Shown here piece after piece: positions 61,636 through 64,000 of a DNA stretch of 64,000 nt. Both the position numbers and the translations under genes were made by a program. Where the stretch lies: assembly GCF_002803155.1 (NCBI RefSeq), contig NZ_NNBP01000010.1, positions 62,001 through 126,000 on the forward strand. Direction: 5' to 3'. This DNA comes from Streptomyces sp. CB02959. GTDB taxonomy: Bacteria > Actinomycetota > Actinomycetes > Streptomycetales > Streptomycetaceae. The number at the start of each line of letters is the position of its first letter. Position 1 is the first letter of the stretch. The notes beneath the pieces were generated by a model. The model searched no databases, was not told where the DNA came from, and worked only from the letters and a program-made list of their open reading frames with translations.

Positions 61636-63483
61636 CTAGGGAACATCCCCGACCCCTTCCCCCGCCCCCGTCCCTTCCCCCACCCCGGCAAGCACCACCA
61701 CGGACTCCGCCGGCAGGCGCAGCGCCCCGTCGTCCTCCGGGAGCAGCGGGTGCGGCCAGCCGGCCACCGCCCGGAAGCCTCCCGAGGATCCCGCCGCGCC
61801 GGGCGGGGTGAGCGGGATGGTCGCCGGGCCGCTCGGGGCGAGGTTGACGGCCAGGTGTACGGAGCCGCGGCGGAGCAGGAGCCAGCGGGCGTCCTCGTCG
61901 TGGGTGACGTGGGTGCGGGACGGGTCGGGGTCGGTCAGCGCGGGGTGGGTGCGGCGCAGGGCGAGGAGCGTGCGGTACCAGGTCAGCAGGGCGGCGTGCG
62001 GTGCGGCGGACGGTTCGGCCCAGTCCAGTACGCAGCGGTCGCGGGTGGCCGGATCCTGCGGGTCCGGCCAGTTGGTGCCGAGGCCGTCCCCGTGCGCCGC
62101 GCCGCCCTCCTGCGCGGCGAACTCGCGCCGCCGGCCGGCCCGTACGGCCTCCGCCAGCTCCGGATCCGGGTGGTCGGTGAAGTACTGCCACGGTGTGCGC
62201 GCGCCCCACTCCTCGCCCATGAAGAGCATCGGGGTGAAGGGGGAGCACAGCACCAGTGCGGCGGCGCAGGCGAGCAGGCCGGGGGAGAGCGCGGCGGTGA
62301 GCCGGTCGCCGTGGGCGCGGTTGCCGATCTGGTCGTGGGTCTGGGCGTAGGCGAGCAGTCGGTGCGGCGGGGTCGCCCGCAGGTCGAGCGGCGCGCCGTG
62401 GCTGCGGCCGCGGAAGCCGGAGTGGCCGCCGTCGTGGAAGAAGCCGCCGGTGAGGGTCTTGGCGAGGGCGGCGAGCGGCGCGCGGGCGAAGTCGGCGTAG
62501 TAGCCGTGGGATTCACCGGTCAGTGCGGTGTGCAGGGCGTGGTGGAAGTCGTCGTTCCACTGGGCGTGCAGCCCGAGCCCGCCCGCCGCCCGCGGTGCGG
62601 TGGTGCGCGGGTCGTTGCGGTCGGACTCGGCGATCAGGAACAGCGGGCGGCGCAGCTGGACGGCGAGCGCGTCCACGGCGGCGGACAGTTCGGCCAGGAA
62701 GTGCTGGGCGCGGTCGTCGTGCAGGGCGTGCACGGCGTCCAGCCGGAGTCCGTCGACGCGGTAGTCGCGCAGCCAGCCGAGTGCGCTCCCGATGAGGTAG
62801 CGGCGGACGTCGTCGGAACCGGGGGCGTCGAGGTTGACCGCCGCTCCCCAGGGCGTGTGGTGGGCGTCGGTGAAGTACGGGCCGAACTCCGGGAGGTGGT
62901 TGCCGGACGGGCCGAGGTGGTTGTGGACCACGTCGAGGACCACCCCGAGGCCGTGGCGGTGCGCGGCGTCCACGAACCGCTTCAGCCCGTCGGGCCCGCC
63001 GTACGGTTCGTGCACCGCCCAGGGCGCGATCCCGTCGTACCCCCACCCGTGGGTCCCGGGGAACGGGCAGACCGGCATCAGGGAGACGTGGGTGATGCCG
63101 AGGTCGGCGAGGTGGCGCAGGCGGTCCGCGGCGGCGTCGAAGGTGCCTTCGGGCGTGTACGTGCCGATGTGCAGTTCGTAGAGGACCGCGCCGGGCAGCG
63201 GGCGGCCGGGCCAGGGGTGCCGCCAGGCGAACCGGGCGTGCTCGACGACCGCGCCGGGTCCGCCGGGGCCGTCCGGCAGCCGGGCGGCGCGCGGATCGGG
63301 CCGCGGTGGGCCGCCGTCGAGCCGGAAGGCGTAGCGGTCGCCGTCGCCGGCCGGTGCGTCCGCGCGCCACCAACCGGGGCGGCCGGGGGAGCGTTCCAGC
63401 GGTACCGGGGGTTCGCCGGACCGGTCGCCGGCCCAGTGGAGGGCGACCCGCCCGGCGTCCGGTGCCCATACCTCGAACAGCAC
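61636..63483 (-). CDS. treZ: Malto-oligosyltrehalose trehalohydrolase
   Basis: This 615-residue GH13 enzyme releases trehalose from maltooligosyl-trehalose, the second step of the TreY-TreZ route from glycogen-like glucans. The N-terminal E-set domain begins VLFEVWAPDAGRVALHW. The catalytic set is VDGLRLDAVHAL (nucleophile), LFLIAESDRND (acid/base Glu) and YAQTHDQIGNR (transition-state Asp). GTG 63483 is preferred because it starts the E-set; upstream ORF sequence is unlike the family. TreY is not in the window. Confidence 0.93.
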   Translation of the reverse strand: MLFEVWAPDAGRVALHWAGDRSGEPPVPLERSPGRPGWWRADAPAGDGDRYAFRLDGGPPRPDPRAARLPDGPGGPGAVVEHARFAWRHPWPGRPLPGAVLYELHIGTYTPEGTFDAAADRLRHLADLGITHVSLMPVCPFPGTHGWGYDGIAPWAVHEPYGGPDGLKRFVDAAHRHGLGVVLDVVHNHLGPSGNHLPEFGPYFTDAHHTPWGAAVNLDAPGSDDVRRYLIGSALGWLRDYRVDGLRLDAVHALHDDRAQHFLAELSAAVDALAVQLRRPLFLIAESDRNDPRTTAPRAAGGLGLHAQWNDDFHHALHTALTGESHGYYADFARAPLAALAKTLTGGFFHDGGHSGFRGRSHGAPLDLRATPPHRLLAYAQTHDQIGNRAHGDRLTAALSPGLLACAAALVLCSPFTPMLFMGEEWGARTPWQYFTDHPDPELAEAVRAGRRREFAAQEGGAAHGDGLGTNWPDPQDPATRDRCVLDWAEPSAAPHAALLTWYRTLLALRRTHPALTDPDPSRTHVTHDEDARWLLLRRGSVHLAVNLAPSGPATIPLTPPGAAGSSGGFRAVAGWPHPLLPEDDGALRLPAESVVVLAGVGEGTGAGEGVGDVP

Positions 63484-63641
63484 GGTTGTCCTCCTTCGTC
63501 GCCCGGCGCGGCCGCCGCGGCCCGGCGCCGGGCCGTTCCCCGACGACGAAAGCACGCCGCCGCCCCGGACGGAAGGACGCCGTGCGGCGGGGCACCGACG
63601 TCGCCTGGACACCGACTCACCGCAGGCCGGAGAATTACGCC

Positions 63642-64000
63642 ATGACTTCGCTCCAGTTCCCCGCGCGGCCTTCGGACGCCGATCGGGAACGCGCACTTGA
63701 GCTGCTGCGCGAGGGCGCGGCGGAGGGACGGCTGTCCCAGGACACTTTCCTGCGGCGGCTGGAACTCGTCCTGACGGCCCAGCAGCACTCCGAACTCGCC
63801 CTGGCCACCGCCGATCTGGAGCGACACGGCAAGGTCCAGGGGCTGCTGCTGCGGATGGTCGGCCGGGTGTCGGCGTTCCACATCCGGCTGCGCAGGGCCT
63901 GGCGCACGGAGCGGTTGCCGAAGCTGCTGCTGCCGGTGCCCGGACCGTTCCCGCTGTCGATCGGGCGGGCCCCGGGCGTCGGCCTGCGGCTCAACCACGA
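63642..64000 (+). CDS. DUF1707-FHA domain protein (partial, cut at window end)
   Basis: The first 119 residues are visible. The N-terminal ~60 residues (PARPSDADRERALELLREG ... QHSELALATADL) are a DUF1707 domain. After a basic linker the sequence PFPLSIGRAPGVGLRLNH is the beginning of a forkhead-associated domain, which binds phosphothreonine. Such proteins take part in Ser/Thr kinase signalling. The C-terminus is outside the window. Confidence 0.85.
   Translation, partial: MTSLQFPARPSDADRERALELLREGAAEGRLSQDTFLRRLELVLTAQQHSELALATADLERHGKVQGLLLRMVGRVSAFHIRLRRAWRTERLPKLLLPVPGPFPLSIGRAPGVGLRLNH

Noticed and set aside
1..64000. tRNA, rRNA, CRISPR, prophage, complete insertion sequence or large biosynthetic gene cluster
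   Set aside because: No cloverleaf-like, repeat-spacer, transposase, phage structural or synthase sequence was seen on either strand by reading; a dedicated tRNA or repeat search was not possible here.

Overview
The window is high-GC DNA with strong GC3 bias, many GTG starts, twin-arginine and lipobox secretion signals and tight ATGA/GTGA overlaps. This is a Streptomyces-type chromosome. The gene order (ngcEFG - ROK regulator - xylFGH - dxs - amino-acid permease - fadBA - RNase D - LuxR regulator - DUF3000 - hemE - hemG - hemQ - DUF692 - murC - msrB) matches, from memory, the SCO6005-SCO6061 stretch of Streptomyces coelicolor, so most of the region is core-like chromosome. No tRNA, rRNA, CRISPR array, prophage or complete insertion sequence was seen.

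Layout. 0.6-12.7 kb holds sugar uptake: a secreted GH92 alpha-mannosidase, the NgcEFG N-acetylglucosamine/chitobiose importer, the ROK-family regulator (Rok7B7-like) and the XylFGH pentose importer. 12.9-22.3 kb holds Dxs (isoprenoid precursor), an APC permease, a NYN-domain nuclease, the FadA/FadB beta-oxidation pair and RNase D. 22.3-33.3 kb holds an orphan LuxR regulator, DUF3000, heme synthesis (HemE, HemG/CgoX, HemQ) and an inserted catabolic group (FAD disulfide reductase-like, aldehyde dehydrogenase, thiolase), plus a DUF4349 lipoprotein. 33.4-38.5 kb holds a TAP-like peptidase and a four-gene group built on a DUF692 (MNIO) enzyme, its small partner and two TIGR04222 membrane proteins, one with a seven-cysteine Gly/Cys tail. 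38.6-49.3 kb holds LysE, PTH2, a small ABC pair, ZapE, a RibD-type reductase, and a MacB-like ABC transporter facing a NarL-type two-component system. 49.5-54.6 kb holds murC and msrB, then an insertion: a frameshifted helicase-associated/WYL-like gene bracketed by msrB and a 190-bp duplicate of the msrB 3' end. 54.8-64 kb holds AIM24, a phosphopantetheinyl transferase with a metallophosphoesterase, PucR regulator/NCS1 permease, a DJ-1/PfpI protein, TreZ, and the start of a DUF1707-FHA protein cut by the window edge.

The most interesting candidate system is the DUF692 operon at 35.2-38.5 kb: the MNIO family modifies cysteines in ribosomal peptides, and here the enzyme and partner are co-transcribed with a membrane-anchored protein ending in a Cys/Gly tail rather than a free peptide. 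Next come the msrB-flanked insertion, a near-identical inter-cistronic spacer used in two unrelated operons, and a full match to the published Rok7B7 motif (recalled) in front of xylF.
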